This document shows positions 63,914 through 64,000 of a stretch of DNA of 64,000 bases, one piece after another. Numbering within the stretch: position 1 is the first letter of the stretch; each line of letters begins with the position of its first letter. The stretch spans positions 1-64,000 of the forward strand of contig CAJXNC010000003.1 in the NCBI GenBank assembly GCA_913056125.1, written 5' to 3'. The notes under the pieces were generated by a model, which saw nothing but the letters and a program-made list of their open reading frames with translations, searched no databases and was not told where the DNA came from. Position numbers and translations under genes: made by a program. Source of the DNA: an uncultured Altererythrobacter sp. GTDB lineage: Bacteria > Pseudomonadota > Alphaproteobacteria > Sphingomonadales > Sphingomonadaceae.

Positions 63914-64000
63914 TCAATGCGAGAGGCTGCGCCGCAAGTGATAGCGGCCATCGGCAAAACGCTCGAACAATTGTGCCAGTCCCGGATGGTCCACCGGCAG
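63914..64000 (-). CDS. C-terminal fragment of a minus-strand gene, cut by the window edge
   Basis: The last 28 codons and a TGA stop (63914-63916) read LPVDHPGLAQLFERFADG and end in RRSLSH. Family not recognised. It lies convergent to the ABC permease, 6 bases from its stop. Confidence 0.6.
   Translation of the reverse strand: MPVDHPGLAQLFERFADGRYHLRRSLSH

Overview
From about 3.03 kb to the right end the window reads as one continuous chromosome segment of a marine-type alphaproteobacterium in Sphingomonadales, most likely Erythrobacteraceae. The inference rests on protein content rather than a database match: GcrA, an F1-ATPase zeta inhibitor, an alphaproteobacterial leuC/leuD block, a carotenoid hydroxylase CrtZ, many TonB/SDR/MFS genes and a uniform high-GC codon style. 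The first ~3 kb differ. They begin with a recA-like leader and N-terminus that runs in frame into a LysR-type protein, and end in an SUMT-like N-terminus that runs in frame into an unrelated tail. Both joins sit in short shared motifs, so this part looks like a chimeric join (assembly misjoin or recombination) carrying a ~2.8 kb foreign segment.

Layout: 3-7.4 kb, minus-strand channel and sulfur genes (GluR0-like K+ channel, MscS channel, cystathionine beta-lyase, mercaptopyruvate sulfurtransferase). 7.5-16.3 kb, queF, UDP-glucose dehydrogenase, an entericidin-like lipoprotein, tRNA-Thr, rarA, a PadR regulator with a large palindromic operator, a glycosyltransferase and an sdpR/sdpI pair. 16.4-27.3 kb, typA, a TonB receptor behind a sigma-54-type promoter, a YbbA/YbbP-type ABC system divergent from a TesA-like esterase, and recF. 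27.4-34 kb, a small sigma-54 operon with a PspC-domain protein, a queuosine-precursor transporter, tRNA-Arg, a sigma-54 promoter in front of a hairpin RNA, an SRAP protein, grxD-bolA, the zeta inhibitor, and leuC/leuD split by two tandem GFA genes. 34-37.8 kb, thioesterase, crtZ, DUF3422, DUF454, a DUF2202 lipoprotein and sufE.

The most unusual region is 37.8-42.2 kb: a phage-shock (Psp) locus. Divergent pspF faces a consensus sigma-54 promoter, followed by a tiny membrane protein, pspA, pspB, pspC and then five more consecutive small genes. Each of the five encodes one membrane segment followed by a coiled coil with the recurring motif L/V-E-R-I-V/A-T-D/E. Similar -24/-12 elements lie at three other sites in the window, which suggests a wider PspF/sigma-54 regulon that includes a small RNA candidate.

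42.9-53.9 kb is the classic rimP-nusA-ylxR-infB-rbfA-truB-rpsO-pnp translation/RNA cluster, with a DUF1697 gene and a site-2 protease inserted. 54-64 kb holds a methyltransferase, a diguanylate cyclase, two SDR enzymes with a phosphatase, an MFS transporter, a LuxR-type regulator, a structured intergenic RNA candidate, gcrA and an ABC-2 permease. A gene fragment runs off the right edge. No CRISPR array, insertion sequence or prophage was seen.
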